Positions 18,528 through 28,104 of a stretch of 64,000 bases of DNA are shown here, piece after piece (position 1 is the stretch's first letter; every line of letters begins with the position of its first letter). The notes under the pieces are model-generated. The model was given only the letters and a program-made list of their open reading frames with translations. It made no database searches and was not told where the DNA came from. The translations under genes and the position numbers were made by a program. The DNA is from Roseiarcus sp963775575 (GTDB taxonomy: Bacteria > Pseudomonadota > Alphaproteobacteria > Rhizobiales > Beijerinckiaceae), in NCBI GenBank assembly GCA_963775575.1, contig CAVZJG010000002.1, positions 1,612,001 to 1,676,000 on the forward strand, in the 5' to 3' direction.

Positions 18528-19375
18528 ACCCGCGGCCTGCCGCGGCCGCCGAGCGCGCGCAACGCCGCTTCGACCGCCGCGCGCAAGACCTCCGGCGCGC
18601 GCGCGACGGCGCGCGCGACGAGCAGGCCGTCGAAGGCGCTCGCTCCGGCGTCGAGATCGCCGCCCGACTCGACGGCAACGCCGGCGAGCGCCTCGCGCAG
18701 CTCGGCGAGCCGGTCCGGCGCGTCGGGGGCCAGATAGAGGAGCGCGGCGATCGCGCGCGCGCCGCGCCCAACCGCGGGCCGGTCGAGATCCGCCGCCGCG
18801 TTTTCCAGCCGCAGCGCCTCGGCGAAGACCAGGCGGCCGGCGCGGCGAACCCGCCAGCGGTCGAGTAAAGAGGCCGCGACGCTGGTCTCGCCATGGGCAA
18901 GACGGCCGAACACGGCCGCTTCGATCAGCAACAGCGAACCGTCCGCCGCGACGTCGGCCTCGAGCCGGCGCTCGAGCCGGGCGCCCTCATAGAGCAGCGT
19001 CTCCTGCGGTGCCCAGCAAAGCGCGCCGCCGGCTTCGACGCCGAGGCGCGTCTCGATCCGGCAGAGCGCTCCGTCGGCGCGATAGACCTTCTCGGCCGCC
19101 TGCGTGGTGACGAAGACGCGGGCGCCGGGCGCCGCCGCAAGGTCGATGCGCGCCCGGTCGCCGCCCGCCATTCCGCCGCCGGTGTTGACGACGACCGCTT
19201 CGTATTCGTCGCCGGCGCGTGGAAAACGCAGGCGAAGACCGCCGGTCTCGAAGACTCGCGCCGCCTCGGTGCGCGCGCCGGCGCGCGCGAACGTGGCGCG
19301 GACTTCGCCCCGCGCGCGCTGCCGGCCCGCGGCGGCGGGCGGGTCTTCAGAAGAGCGAGGGCAAGACAAGTCCAT
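18518..19375 (-). CDS. ureD: Urease accessory protein UreD
   Basis: Chaperone that binds apo-urease and, with UreF and UreG, guides nickel and CO2 into the active site. 285 residues. Family motifs VVVNTGGGMAGGDR near residue 64, VTTQAAEKVYR near 90 and ALCWAPQETLLYEGA near 120 are present. It normally stands directly before ureA; here an ArnT-like gene and a divergent EamA gene lie between. No ureE, ureF or ureG is in the window. Confidence 0.92.
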   Translation of the reverse strand: MDLSCPRSSEDPPAAAGRQRARGEVRATFARAGARTEAARVFETGGLRLRFPRAGDEYEAVVVNTGGGMAGGDRARIDLAAAPGARVFVTTQAAEKVYRADGALCRIETRLGVEAGGALCWAPQETLLYEGARLERRLEADVAADGSLLLIEAAVFGRLAHGETSVAASLLDRWRVRRAGRLVFAEALRLENAAADLDRPAVGRGARAIAALLYLAPDAPDRLAELREALAGVAVESGGDLDAGASAFDGLLVARAVARAPEVLRAAVEAALRALGGRGRPRVWS

Positions 19376-19546
19376 GGCGAGGGGATCGGACGGTTTCGAC
19401 GCCGGTTGATGAGCCTGCCGTATCGCACGTCAAGAGCGCCGCCGATATCGGGGCGGTCCGGCGTCGATGAACTTGACCGCCGAGTGTTGCTTCAAATCCA
19501 CAGTGTGGCGCCGCGCACTGTCGTATAAAGCATTCACTTATCCCGT

Positions 19547-20779
19547 GTGGCGGACATGGCTCGGTTCCCGGAATTGGCGCAAAAGGACGACGCCGCGGAC
19601 GCGTCGCAATTCCTTTCACGCGTGGGTTATGTTGTTATTGCGCTCGGCGCGCCGGTCGGCGTCGTCCTGCATCCCGTCGCGGTGTTCGTGCTGTTTCCGG
19701 TCGGCGTCGGGCTGATGGTGGTCAGCGCCCTCCTCGATCCGGCCGCGGGCGCGCTGACGCGCATCGGCAAGGCTCTCGGTTCGCCGTTGGTCCTGGTTGG
19801 ACTAGCGGGGCTCGTCTGGGCGGGGCTGTCGATCCTGTGGACGCCATTTCCGGTTGTCGCGGGGCAGCACATCTTTAAGCTGGCCCTGCTGACGTTGGCG
19901 ATCCTGCTCGTCCTGACGACGACGCGCGAACACGCGCGCGCCACCGATCTCTATCTTTTTCCGCTCGGGCTCGCCTTGGCCATGGCGGCGATCCTGGCGG
20001 CTTGGATGGCGGCCCAACAGGGCGCGCCGCTCGATCAGAACCGCATCCCCGAGGGCGCGCGCGCGATCGCGGTGCTTCTGTTTCCCACGATGGGCGCGCT
20101 CGTGGCGCGCGGGCGCAACGGCTATGCGCGCCTGCTGCTGATTCTCGCCTTCGTCTACGCCTCGCTGATCGGCGCGACGGCGACGACGACGGCGATGTTC
20201 GCCGGCTTCGCGGCGCTGTCGTTCGCGGTGTCCGATCCCAGCCGCACCGCGCGCGACCTCAGTCGGCTCGCGGCGGCGCTCATCCTTCTGACCCCGCTCA
20301 TTCCAGCGCTCGTGTCGTTTTTCGCGCGGTGGATGCTGCACGCCAAACTGGGTTCGCTGCCGGCGCCCTATCCGAGCCTGGGCGTGGCGAACGACGCCTT
20401 CCTGCACGACAAGGCGCGCCTGCTGATCGGGCATGGTTTCGAGACGGTGGCGCGGGGCGTGCACGAGGGAATCCTGCCGCCGCAGACGCCGCGCGCGCTG
20501 GCGTTCGAGATCTGGTACGAACTCGGGATCGTCGGCGCCGTGATCGCCGCCGCCGGCGCGTGGCTCGCCTTTCGCGCCATCGGCGCGGCGCCGCCGCGGC
20601 TCGCGCCCTATCTGGCCGCGGCGCTGACGTGCAATCTGGCGCTCGGGTTCCTTGCCTGCGACCTGTCGGACATGACGTGGCTGGTCTTGCTCGCGATCGC
20701 CGGCATCGCCATCGACGTCGCGGCGCGCAGCCAGTATCGCACCACGCGACCCTCGGCGGCCCCTCTGGCGAATTTTTGA
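19547..20779 (+). CDS. O-antigen ligase-like membrane protein
   Basis: 410 residues with about ten to eleven hydrophobic helices and one larger loop near residues 265-300 (HDKARLLIGHGFETVARGV) that contains the Arg/His-Gly pattern seen in Wzy/WaaL-type polymerases and ligases. It may join polyprenol-linked glycan to lipid A core or act in exopolysaccharide synthesis. The assignment rests on topology and this loop only. An ABC exporter of the lipid-exporter type converges downstream. Confidence 0.65.
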   Translation: MADMARFPELAQKDDAADASQFLSRVGYVVIALGAPVGVVLHPVAVFVLFPVGVGLMVVSALLDPAAGALTRIGKALGSPLVLVGLAGLVWAGLSILWTPFPVVAGQHIFKLALLTLAILLVLTTTREHARATDLYLFPLGLALAMAAILAAWMAAQQGAPLDQNRIPEGARAIAVLLFPTMGALVARGRNGYARLLLILAFVYASLIGATATTTAMFAGFAALSFAVSDPSRTARDLSRLAAALILLTPLIPALVSFFARWMLHAKLGSLPAPYPSLGVANDAFLHDKARLLIGHGFETVARGVHEGILPPQTPRALAFEIWYELGIVGAVIAAAGAWLAFRAIGAAPPRLAPYLAAALTCNLALGFLACDLSDMTWLVLLAIAGIAIDVAARSQYRTTRPSAAPLANF

Positions 20780-20803
20780 TCGGCGCGCCGGCGCCCGCGC
20801 TTC

Positions 20804-22588
20804 TCACGCTAGCGATTTCAGCGCCCCAGGCCCGAATTGCGCGGCGAAGAACGTGCAATAGGGGCCGCCGCGGGCGATCAGCTCGCGGTGAGAGCCCGAT
20901 TCCGTCGCGCAGCCGTGCTCGATGACGAAAATGCGATCGGCGCCGACGATGGTCTGCAGGCGATGAGCGACGACGATCGTCGTGCGTCCGAGCCGCAGGC
21001 CGTCGAGCGCCTTTTGCACCTCGCGCTCTGATTCCGAATCGAGCGCCGCGGTCGGCTCGTCGAGCAACAGGATCGGCGCGTCCTTGAGGAAGGCGCGGGC
21101 GATCGCGATGCGCTGGCGCTGGCCGCCCGACATCTGCGCGCCTTGTTCGCCGACATTCGTCTCGTATCCGTCGGCGAACTGCATGATGAAATCATGCGCG
21201 TTGGCCTGTTGCGCCGCCGCGGCGATCTCCGCGTCGGTCGCGCCGGCCCTGCCCAGCGCGATATTGTCGCGGATCGATCCGCGGAACAGGAACACGTCCT
21301 GCGAGACGAACGCGATCTTTCGCCGCAGCGACGCCAAATCGACGCCGGCGACGTCTTGCCCGTCGATCGTCAGGCGCCCGGCGTCGAGCGTGTGGAACCT
21401 CTGGATGAGCCCGAGAATGGTCGATTTTCCGCTGCCCGAAGGCCCGACGAGCGCGGTCGTCTGGCTGGGCTCCGCGACGAGATCGAGGCCGTCGATCACA
21501 TCCTCGCCGCGCCGGTAAGAGAAACGCGCCCGCTCGATGACGACCCTTCCGTCGGTCACTTCGAGCGGCGACAGGCCCGGATGCGCCTCGTCGCCGAGCG
21601 GCGCGTCGAGCACCTCATAGATCATGCGCGAGCCGACCAGGCCGTTCTGAATGTCGACCGGAAAGCGGCCGAGCCGCTTGGCGGGCTCGTAGGCCAGCAG
21701 CAACGCGCCGAGGAACGAGCCGAAGGCGCCGACGTCGGCATGTTGCGTGCTGACCCGCCACGCGCCGTAGAAGATCGCGAAGCCGATCGCCAGGCCCGCC
21801 AGCGAATCGGCGAGCAACGTCGTCAGCCCGCCGCCGGCCGCGATGCGATTGGCCGAACGCTCGACGGTGCGGATCGCCCGCCCCATGCGATCGCGCATTT
21901 CGCCTTCGAGATTGAACGCCTTGACGATGCGCATGCCGAGCACCGTTTCGCCCATCGTCTGGACGATCTGCGTCGAGCCTTCGAACGAACGCTTGGCGAA
22001 TTCGCGCACGCGGCGCAGGATTCGTCTGACGACGAAGGTGGCGGCCGGAAGGGCCATCAGGGCGCCGAAGGCGAGGAAGGGATCGCGCATGATCATCACC
22101 GCGACCAGGCCGATGACCGACACGGAGTCGCGGGCGAAGCCCTGAATGACGAGTTGCAGCGCGTCGCGCACGCCGTTGGCCGCGAACGCGAGCCGCGAGA
22201 TGAATTCGCTGGAATGGCGATCCTGGAAGAAGGCGACGTTCTGGTTGAGCAGCCGTTCGAACACGCGTCGTTGCGCGGTGGCGACGATCCGGTTGCCGAT
22301 GCGCGACAGCACCACGATCGATCCGTAGGTCGCGAAGCCGCGCAGCACGAACAAGCCCCCGGCTTCGAACGCCAGAAAACGCGCTTGGCTCAATTTCTCG
22401 GGGGTCGCCATTCCGTTGAGAACGGGCCTCAACAGCCAGGCGACCAAAATGTTGGAGAGCGAGACCAGGCCGAGCAGCAGCGCCGCGAGCGCGTAGCCGA
22501 GGATGTGCTCGCGGCCGAACTCGCGCAGCAGACGAAAGAGCATGTTGCCGGCGCCGGTCGCGGCGGGGAGGCTAGGATTGTGAAGCAT
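20804..22588 (-). CDS. ABC exporter, fused membrane and ATPase domains
   Basis: 594-residue half-transporter, MsbA-like. N-terminal six-helix membrane domain (to about residue 320), then the ATPase with Walker A GPSGSGKST, Q-loop FVSQDVFLF, signature MSGGQRQRIAIARA, Walker B ILLLDEPTAALD and the switch His in VVAHRL. It works as a homodimer in the inner membrane. By similarity it could flip lipid A, a glycolipid or polysaccharide-linked lipid; the adjacent ligase-like gene supports an envelope role. A peptide or drug exporter is possible. Confidence 0.9.
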   Translation of the reverse strand: MLHNPSLPAATGAGNMLFRLLREFGREHILGYALAALLLGLVSLSNILVAWLLRPVLNGMATPEKLSQARFLAFEAGGLFVLRGFATYGSIVVLSRIGNRIVATAQRRVFERLLNQNVAFFQDRHSSEFISRLAFAANGVRDALQLVIQGFARDSVSVIGLVAVMIMRDPFLAFGALMALPAATFVVRRILRRVREFAKRSFEGSTQIVQTMGETVLGMRIVKAFNLEGEMRDRMGRAIRTVERSANRIAAGGGLTTLLADSLAGLAIGFAIFYGAWRVSTQHADVGAFGSFLGALLLAYEPAKRLGRFPVDIQNGLVGSRMIYEVLDAPLGDEAHPGLSPLEVTDGRVVIERARFSYRRGEDVIDGLDLVAEPSQTTALVGPSGSGKSTILGLIQRFHTLDAGRLTIDGQDVAGVDLASLRRKIAFVSQDVFLFRGSIRDNIALGRAGATDAEIAAAAQQANAHDFIMQFADGYETNVGEQGAQMSGGQRQRIAIARAFLKDAPILLLDEPTAALDSESEREVQKALDGLRLGRTTIVVAHRLQTIVGADRIFVIEHGCATESGSHRELIARGGPYCTFFAAQFGPGALKSLA

Positions 22589-22705
22589 CGATCGTTGCTA
22601 TCCCGACCGGGGTCAAAGGGGAACCGGAAATCGGCTCGCCCGCGATCGCCGCACCGGGCGCGACGCCTTCTTCGCCTATCGGGAATCGACCGACGAGGGC
22701 AAATC

Positions 22706-23002
22706 TCATTGCCGCGCCGGCGCCGCCGCCGGCGAACGGATCGTGCGCGGCCGCTTATACTCGACCACCACCGCCCGGTTCCGCCCCGCCACCAGCGTCG
22801 AGCGGCCGCGCGACAGGTTGGCCTGCTTGCTCGCCAGGGCGCGCACCTCGTCGGGGGAAACGCCCATCAACGCGGCGGCGATTTCGACCCGCTGCGCCAG
22901 ATCGTCGGTGAGGCTCTCCGCCGCAATCAACGCGTCTTCGATCGTCGGCGGATCCTCGCGAACGCGCCGCGCGCCCCATTTCGTCTTCCAGGTCGTGCTC
23001 AT
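22706..23002 (-). CDS. Conserved hypothetical protein
   Basis: 98-residue protein starting at 23002 (the upstream extension is arginine-rich and unlikely). N-terminal MSTTWKTKWGARRVREDPPT, then two helices (IEDALIAAESLTDDLAQRVE and an ALMGVSPDEVRAL turn), then a basic tail. Small helical proteins of this layout recur in Rhizobiales; nothing more can be said about its role. Confidence 0.6.
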   Translation of the reverse strand: MSTTWKTKWGARRVREDPPTIEDALIAAESLTDDLAQRVEIAAALMGVSPDEVRALASKQANLSRGRSTLVAGRNRAVVVEYKRPRTIRSPAAAPARQ

Positions 23003-23248
23003 TGCGCCCTCGGTTGAAAGACTCGCCCGAATCCTGTTCCGCCGCCGCGGCCGTCGGCGGAAAATCCCCCTTTTCACCGTAACCGAGATGCTGCGATGCA
23101 GCAATCAGAACGGCGGCCGCACCCGCCATATGGCCGATTTCCGGCGATTTGCCCAGTGCGGCGGATTGTCCGACCGCGCGCCGTCTGGCCGCCTCGCCCT
23201 GCATCCGCTACGCTGCGCCGCCCTTCGCCGCGCCGGAGCCTTCCCCGC

Positions 23249-23899
23249 ATGCCGATCGTCATTCCCGACGCCGCCTCGCTCGGCGTCTTCGCCGCGGCGG
23301 CGATCGCGCTGTTGCTGACGCCGGGGCCAGCGGTGCTCTACATCGTCGCGCGCAGCGTCGAGCAGGGGCGCGTCGCCGGGCTGGTGTCCGTTTGCGGCAT
23401 CTTCACGGGAACGCTGGCGCATTTGCTGGCGGCGACGCTGGGGCTGTCGGCGCTGCTCGCCTCGTCGGCGCTCGCCTTCGGCGCCGTCAAATACGCGGGC
23501 GCCGCTTATCTCATCTATATCGGCGTGCGCCGAATCCTCGATCGGCGCGAAACGCCGGCCGCGGATTTCGACCTGCCGCGGCGCGCGTTGCGGCGGCTCT
23601 ATCGCGACGGCTTCGTCGTCAACCTGCTCAATCCGAAGACGGCGCTGTTCTTCCTCGCGTTCCTGCCGCAATTCGTCGATCCCGCGCGCGGCGCGGTCGC
23701 GTTCCAGGTCGCCTTCCTCGGCCTTCTCTTCGCCCTGATGGGCTTGGTGAGCGACGGCCTCTACGCGCTGGCCGCCGGCGCGGCCGGGCAATGGTTCAAG
23801 CGCAACGCTCGCGTCTTGCGTTTCGAGCATTACGTGACCGGCGGCGTGTTCATCGGCCTGGGCGTGACCGCCGCCTTCGCCGGCGCCGGGCGGAAATAG
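23249..23899 (+). CDS. LysE/RhtB-family amino-acid exporter
   Basis: 216 residues, six hydrophobic helices. The LysE signature is at the N-terminus (LLLTPGPAVLYIVARSVEQG), and LNPKTALFFLAFLPQF lies in the middle, both typical of RhtB-type exporters of homoserine, threonine or related amino acids in the inner membrane. Start at 23249 chosen by the domain boundary; no strong ribosome binding site. Confidence 0.9.
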   Translation: MPIVIPDAASLGVFAAAAIALLLTPGPAVLYIVARSVEQGRVAGLVSVCGIFTGTLAHLLAATLGLSALLASSALAFGAVKYAGAAYLIYIGVRRILDRRETPAADFDLPRRALRRLYRDGFVVNLLNPKTALFFLAFLPQFVDPARGAVAFQVAFLGLLFALMGLVSDGLYALAAGAAGQWFKRNARVLRFEHYVTGGVFIGLGVTAAFAGAGRK

Positions 23900-23933
23900 C
23901 GTTTGGATCGGACAGCGGGCGCGCGTTCGCTTC

Positions 23934-24452
23934 CTACTCCGGGAAGGGGACCGGGCTATCCGAAAGCGTCCGGAGATAGGCGAGAATGTCGGCGCGCCTC
24001 TGCGCGTCCGGTTCGCCGGGAAAGCTCATCCGCGTTCCCGCGATGAAAGCGGAGGGGTCGGCGAGCAACCGCTCGAGCCTGTCGTAGGTCCATTCGCCGC
24101 CCAGCGCCTTCATGCCGGCGGAATAGCGGAAGCCGGCGATCGAGGCGACGGGGCGGCCGACGACGCCGTAGAGCGGCGGGCCCACCTTGGCGACGGCGCT
24201 CCTCTCGAAGGAATGGCAGGGCCGGCAGGGTCTGGCGCCGGCCTCCCCGGCGGCCGCGTCGGCCTTGGCGAGCAGGGCGGCGAGCGGCGGTTCGGGCGCG
24301 GCGGCGGCTTTCGCGCCGAGGGGCGGCGCGTCGCCGGGTCCGACCGCCCGGTCGGGCGCGAAGGCGGCGCCGGAAAAGCAGCCCGGAGCCATCGCTCCCA
24401 GCGACGCGACGAGGACCGCGAGAACGACGATGACGGCTTTCGTCGGCTGCAT
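23934..24452 (-). CDS. Membrane-anchored class I cytochrome c
   Basis: 172 residues with an N-terminal hydrophobic segment (VIVVLAVLVASLGAMAPG), an Ala/Pro-rich linker and a class I c-type cytochrome domain. Haem is attached at CRPCH (C76, C79, H80); M142 in TRMSFPG is the sixth ligand. Mitochondrial-like cytochromes of this type (CycM) carry electrons to terminal oxidases. It diverges from kdsB, a common arrangement in Rhizobiales. Confidence 0.88.
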   Translation of the reverse strand: MQPTKAVIVVLAVLVASLGAMAPGCFSGAAFAPDRAVGPGDAPPLGAKAAAAPEPPLAALLAKADAAAGEAGARPCRPCHSFERSAVAKVGPPLYGVVGRPVASIAGFRYSAGMKALGGEWTYDRLERLLADPSAFIAGTRMSFPGEPDAQRRADILAYLRTLSDSPVPFPE

Positions 24453-24594
24453 GAGCGCGAAGTCCCGTCTCGAGCGTCGATCGACGGAACGCCCGAAGCC
24501 CCGCCGGGAGACGAATAGCCGCTTTGCGGCGGGCTTGGCAACTCGTATAAGCGCCGCGCCGCCGCGTCTCTCGGCGTTTTTCGCGAACCCGTCG

Positions 24595-25338
24595 ATGACC
24601 AATCCGATCGTCCTGATCCCCGCGCGCATGAGCTCCACCCGCCTGCCCGGCAAGCCGCTGGCCGAAATCCACGGCGAACCGATGATCGCGCACGTCTGGC
24701 GGCGCGCGCGCGAAGCCGACATCGGCCCCGTCCTGGTCGCGGCCGACGACGCCCGCATCGTCGCGGCGGTCGAGGCGGTCGGCGGGCGCGCCGTGCTGAC
24801 GCGGCCCGACCACGCCTCGGGCTCCGACCGGATTTTCGAGGCCATCGGCGCCTTCGATCCCGCCGGGAGATTCGACGTGGTCGTCAACGTGCAGGGCGAT
24901 CTGCCGACCATCGAGAAGAGCGCGGTGCGCGCCGCGGTCGGCCCGTTGAGCGATCGCAACGTCGACATCGCGACGCTGGCGACCGAGATTGTTCGCGCCG
25001 AAGACCGCGACGACGAGAACGTCGTCAAGGCGGTGGGAACCGAAGTCGGCCCGCGCCGCCTGCGCGCGCTCTATTTCACTAGGAGCCGAGCGCCCTGGGG
25101 CGAGGGGCCGCTGTTCCATCACATCGGCCTTTACGCCTATCGGCGCGAAGCGCTGGCGCGCTTCGTCGCGCTGCCGCCCTCGCCGCTGGAGCGGCGCGAA
25201 AAGCTCGAACAATTGCGCGCGCTGGAAGCGGGCATGCGCATCGACATCGCGCTCGTCGACGTCGCGCCGCTCGGCGTCGACACGCCCGAGGAGTTGCGCC
25301 GCGCGCGGCGGATGCTGGCGCCGAAGGGAACGTCATGA
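24595..25338 (+). CDS. kdsB: 3-Deoxy-manno-octulosonate cytidylyltransferase
   Basis: CMP-KDO synthetase, which activates KDO for the lipopolysaccharide core; 247 residues. The N-terminal nucleotide-binding motif VLIPARMSSTRLPGKPL and the middle DHASGSDRI and VNVQGDLP are standard. Its stop overlaps the start of pheA as ATGA (25335-25338), so translation of the two is likely coupled. Confidence 0.94.
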   Translation: MTNPIVLIPARMSSTRLPGKPLAEIHGEPMIAHVWRRAREADIGPVLVAADDARIVAAVEAVGGRAVLTRPDHASGSDRIFEAIGAFDPAGRFDVVVNVQGDLPTIEKSAVRAAVGPLSDRNVDIATLATEIVRAEDRDDENVVKAVGTEVGPRRLRALYFTRSRAPWGEGPLFHHIGLYAYRREALARFVALPPSPLERREKLEQLRALEAGMRIDIALVDVAPLGVDTPEELRRARRMLAPKGTS

Positions 25339-26195
25339 CAAACGCCAAGACCATCGCCTACCAGGGCGAACCGGGCGCCAATTCGCACACCGCCAGCCTC
25401 GACGCTTATCCCCAGTTGACGCCGCTGCCCTGCGCCACTTTCGAGGACGCCTTCGCCGCGCTGCAGGACGAGACGGCCGATCTCGGCATGATCCCGATCG
25501 AGAATTCGATCGCCGGGCGCGTCGCCGACATCCACGCGCTGCTGCCCGCTTCCGGCCTGCACATCGTCGCCGAAACCTTTTTGCCGATCCATTTTCAGCT
25601 TCTCGGCGTACCCGGCGCGACGCTTCAAGGCTTGCGCAGCGTCTACAGCCACGTCCACGCGCTCGGCCAATGCCGCAAGATCATCCGCCAATACGCGCTG
25701 AAGCCGATGGTCGCCGGCGACACCGCCGGTTCGGCGCGCGAAGTGGCGGAATGGCGCGATCCGAGCCGCGCCTCGCTGGCGCCGGCGCTGGCGGGCGAAA
25801 TCTATCGTCTGACGACGCTCGCCGCCGACGTCGAGGACGAGGCGCACAACACCACCCGCTTCGTCGTGCTCTCCAAGACGCCGCACTGGGCGGCGGCGCA
25901 CGATGGGCCGCTGGTGACCACCTTCGTCTTTCGCGTGCGCAACGTCCCCGCCGCGCTCTACAAGGCGCTCGGCGGCTTCGCCACCAACGGCGTCAACATG
26001 ACCAAGCTCGAGAGCTACATGGTCGAGGGCCAATTCGCGGCGACCCAATTCCTCGCCGACGTCGACGGCCACCCCGAGGACCCGCCGCTCGCGCGCGCGC
26101 TCGAGGAGCTGGAGTTCTTTTCGCGCGAGATGCGCATCCTCGGCGTCTATCCCGCCCATCCCTTCCGCATCGAGTCGCAGCGGGGCGCGGAGTAG
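25335..26195 (+). CDS. pheA: Prephenate dehydratase
   Basis: Turns prephenate into phenylpyruvate for phenylalanine synthesis; 286 residues, monofunctional (no chorismate mutase domain). The catalytic domain starts IAYQGEPGANSH, and the essential Thr-Arg-Phe is in NTTRFVVLS. A C-terminal ACT domain (FVFRVRNVPAALYKALGGF, then TKLESYMVEG) gives phenylalanine feedback. Coupled to kdsB by a 4-bp overlap. Confidence 0.95.
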   Translation: MTNAKTIAYQGEPGANSHTASLDAYPQLTPLPCATFEDAFAALQDETADLGMIPIENSIAGRVADIHALLPASGLHIVAETFLPIHFQLLGVPGATLQGLRSVYSHVHALGQCRKIIRQYALKPMVAGDTAGSAREVAEWRDPSRASLAPALAGEIYRLTTLAADVEDEAHNTTRFVVLSKTPHWAAAHDGPLVTTFVFRVRNVPAALYKALGGFATNGVNMTKLESYMVEGQFAATQFLADVDGHPEDPPLARALEELEFFSREMRILGVYPAHPFRIESQRGAE

Positions 26196-26384
26196 CGGGG
26201 GCGGCCGCCATTGCCGCCGGCGCGCAATGGTCTTGATCCCTCTCCAAACGTGCCCCTGAGTGGGCGAGGAACAACCAAGGCGCCATTCCGCCCGTATCAT
26301 CGGCGCGTGAAATGCCCTTTCGATCAAGGGCGGTTTTGATATGCGGAATTCTTGACTTCTGCATCGCTCGAAACTGGCGGTTCC

Positions 26385-26497
26385 GCGACCTTTTGAGAGG
26401 TAGGAATTTTGAGAGGCGCTTTCGGCGCGTTCGACGGCGATCCGCTTGCCGCCTCGCCGCGCTCTCAAATTCCTTCCTTTTTGAGAGGGATGGTCGC
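26385..26497. repeat. Imperfect long palindrome between pheA and the ankyrin gene
   Basis: Outer arms GCGACC (26385-26390) and GGTCGC (26492-26497) with inner arms AGGAATTTTGAGAG and CTCTCAAATTCCT pairing; TTGAGAGG is repeated three times within it. The layout (outer arm, mismatch zone, inner arm, GC-rich loop) is like the hairpins at 12480 and 38373 but the sequence differs. The rest of the 394-bp gap (26196-26589) contains nothing I recognise. Confidence 0.55.
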
Positions 26498-26565
26498 GCA
26501 ACTCGTTGTCTGTTATTGGACGATACAGACAATGCTCATGATGTGAATGGTTACGGCCGACCAAA

Positions 26566-26582
26566 TTTTTTTTGGGGGGGGG
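26566..26582. other. T8-G9 homopolymer tract
   Basis: Eight T directly followed by nine G, ending 7 nt before the start codon of the TPR/ankyrin gene, so the G run takes the place of a Shine-Dalgarno sequence. Tracts of this kind change length by slippage and can switch or tune expression. Length in this window may also be affected by sequencing. Confidence 0.6.
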
Positions 26583-26589
26583 CGTTTCA

Positions 26590-27981
26590 ATGGCGCGAAG
26601 CAATTTAGTTCGAATCGCGCAAACGCTGGGAATTGCACTGATGTGTTCTGTTATGTCCCCAGCGGACGCCACCGACCTCGATGATTGCATACAGAAGTCT
26701 GGACAAGACGCTGTTGACGCGTGCACGGCTGTCATCGAGCGCGGTGACAAGGAAAGTCCTAAAGACCGGGCAAGAGCCTTCTATGATCGCGGCATAGAAT
26801 ACGCCAATCAACACGCTTGGGGTAAGGCAATTTCGGACTATTCCGAAGCGGTCAAAATCGACCCAAAATATGGAAATGCCTTAGCCGCTCGCGGGCTTGC
26901 CTTTGAAGCGCAGGGCGATCTGCATCGCGCACACGGCGATTTCGAAGCGGCTATTGCTTTGCGAAATGACGATAAAATTGCCACGGAGGGGCTGCAGCGA
27001 GTTAACAATCGTATTACTGCGCTCCCTGATGTTTATACTGATACGTTGATTTCGGCCGCGGGTCGTGGAGAAGTAACTGCTGTGAAGGCGCTTATCGGAA
27101 AAGGGGCAAACGTCAACGCCGAGGCGACAAACGGTGCAACAGCGTTGATTATCGCCTCGCAACGTGGCTATCTCGATTTGGTGCACGTATTAATCGGAAG
27201 TGGAGCTAATGTTAACGCAGCAATGCACACTCAATCCGACGAGAAAATGGAAGGAACGACAGCTTTAATTGCAGCCTCTGGGGCTGGACATCTTGAAATA
27301 GTAAAAATCTTGCTCGCTAAGGGGGCAACAGTTGACGCAAGAACAGGCAATGGACAAACCGCATTGATAAACGCCTCGATTGAAGGTCTCGTAGACGTTG
27401 TACGGGCTCTCATCGAGAATGGGGCCGACGTTAACGCTCGTGTAACAACGCGTGGCCTCACCGCGTTGATGATGGCCGTTGTAAGAGACCATCTCGATGT
27501 GGTTAAGGTGCTGATCGCCGACGGAGCTGACGCGTTCGCGGAGGATAGCGTCGGAATAACTGCGATGATGTATTCTGCGTCAAATCATAAAGACGTCCGA
27601 AAGTTCTTGGAAACTCTGGTCGCGGGGCCAATAATCGAGGTAATAGGCTATGTCGATAATTTATCGATCGGAATGCACAATATAGACGCTTCGGGAACAC
27701 TGCAACCAGCACCGCATCATCACTTCAGCATTATTAGATGCTCCGACGGGCACGATTATTTTCTTCGCTGGTTAAATCCCGTTCCAGATAACGTTAAAGT
27801 AGTGGTAAATGACAAATCTCATATTTACAAGTTCGCTGGCCAGACCAGCTCGCTTCCACCGAAATTCGCGGACGAAATAGGGGAATTCGGAGCGTCCCTG
27901 GAATATACAGGATTCGGGTCTAAACCACATGACGTGTCACGAATGCTTTTCGTGAGATCGGTAGTTCCCGTTGAAAAATGA
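26590..27981 (+). CDS. Secreted TPR and ankyrin-repeat protein
   Basis: 463 residues. A signal peptide covers about 1-27 (QTLGIALMCSVMSPADA). Two TPR units follow (about 58-125, with ARAFYDRGIEYANQHAWGKA and NALAARGLAFEAQGDLHRAH), then about five ankyrin repeats (150-345; for example NGATALIIASQRGYLDLVHV and GQTALINASIEGLVDVVRAL), and a C-terminal domain of about 115 residues without recognised family. It probably acts in the periplasm or outside through protein binding. Lower GC than the core genes, preceded by a T8G9 tract, and first in the mobile island. A role in interactions with other cells is only a guess. Confidence 0.85.
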   Translation: MARSNLVRIAQTLGIALMCSVMSPADATDLDDCIQKSGQDAVDACTAVIERGDKESPKDRARAFYDRGIEYANQHAWGKAISDYSEAVKIDPKYGNALAARGLAFEAQGDLHRAHGDFEAAIALRNDDKIATEGLQRVNNRITALPDVYTDTLISAAGRGEVTAVKALIGKGANVNAEATNGATALIIASQRGYLDLVHVLIGSGANVNAAMHTQSDEKMEGTTALIAASGAGHLEIVKILLAKGATVDARTGNGQTALINASIEGLVDVVRALIENGADVNARVTTRGLTALMMAVVRDHLDVVKVLIADGADAFAEDSVGITAMMYSASNHKDVRKFLETLVAGPIIEVIGYVDNLSIGMHNIDASGTLQPAPHHHFSIIRCSDGHDYFLRWLNPVPDNVKVVVNDKSHIYKFAGQTSSLPPKFADEIGEFGASLEYTGFGSKPHDVSRMLFVRSVVPVEK

Positions 27982-28104
27982 ATCTTGCACAAAATGTCGG
28001 GCCGTTGTTCCCGTAGAACTCCAGCCAGGCTCTGACGAGAGACACGCCATCTTTCAAAGGCCCTCAATCTTTGGGGTTACGGTGACGCTTTACTCAACCC
28101 CTTA

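Noticed and set aside
26196..26589. CRISPR-like array because TTGAGAGG is repeated
   Set aside because: The repeats are short, irregularly spaced and part of one palindrome; no spacers and no cas genes.
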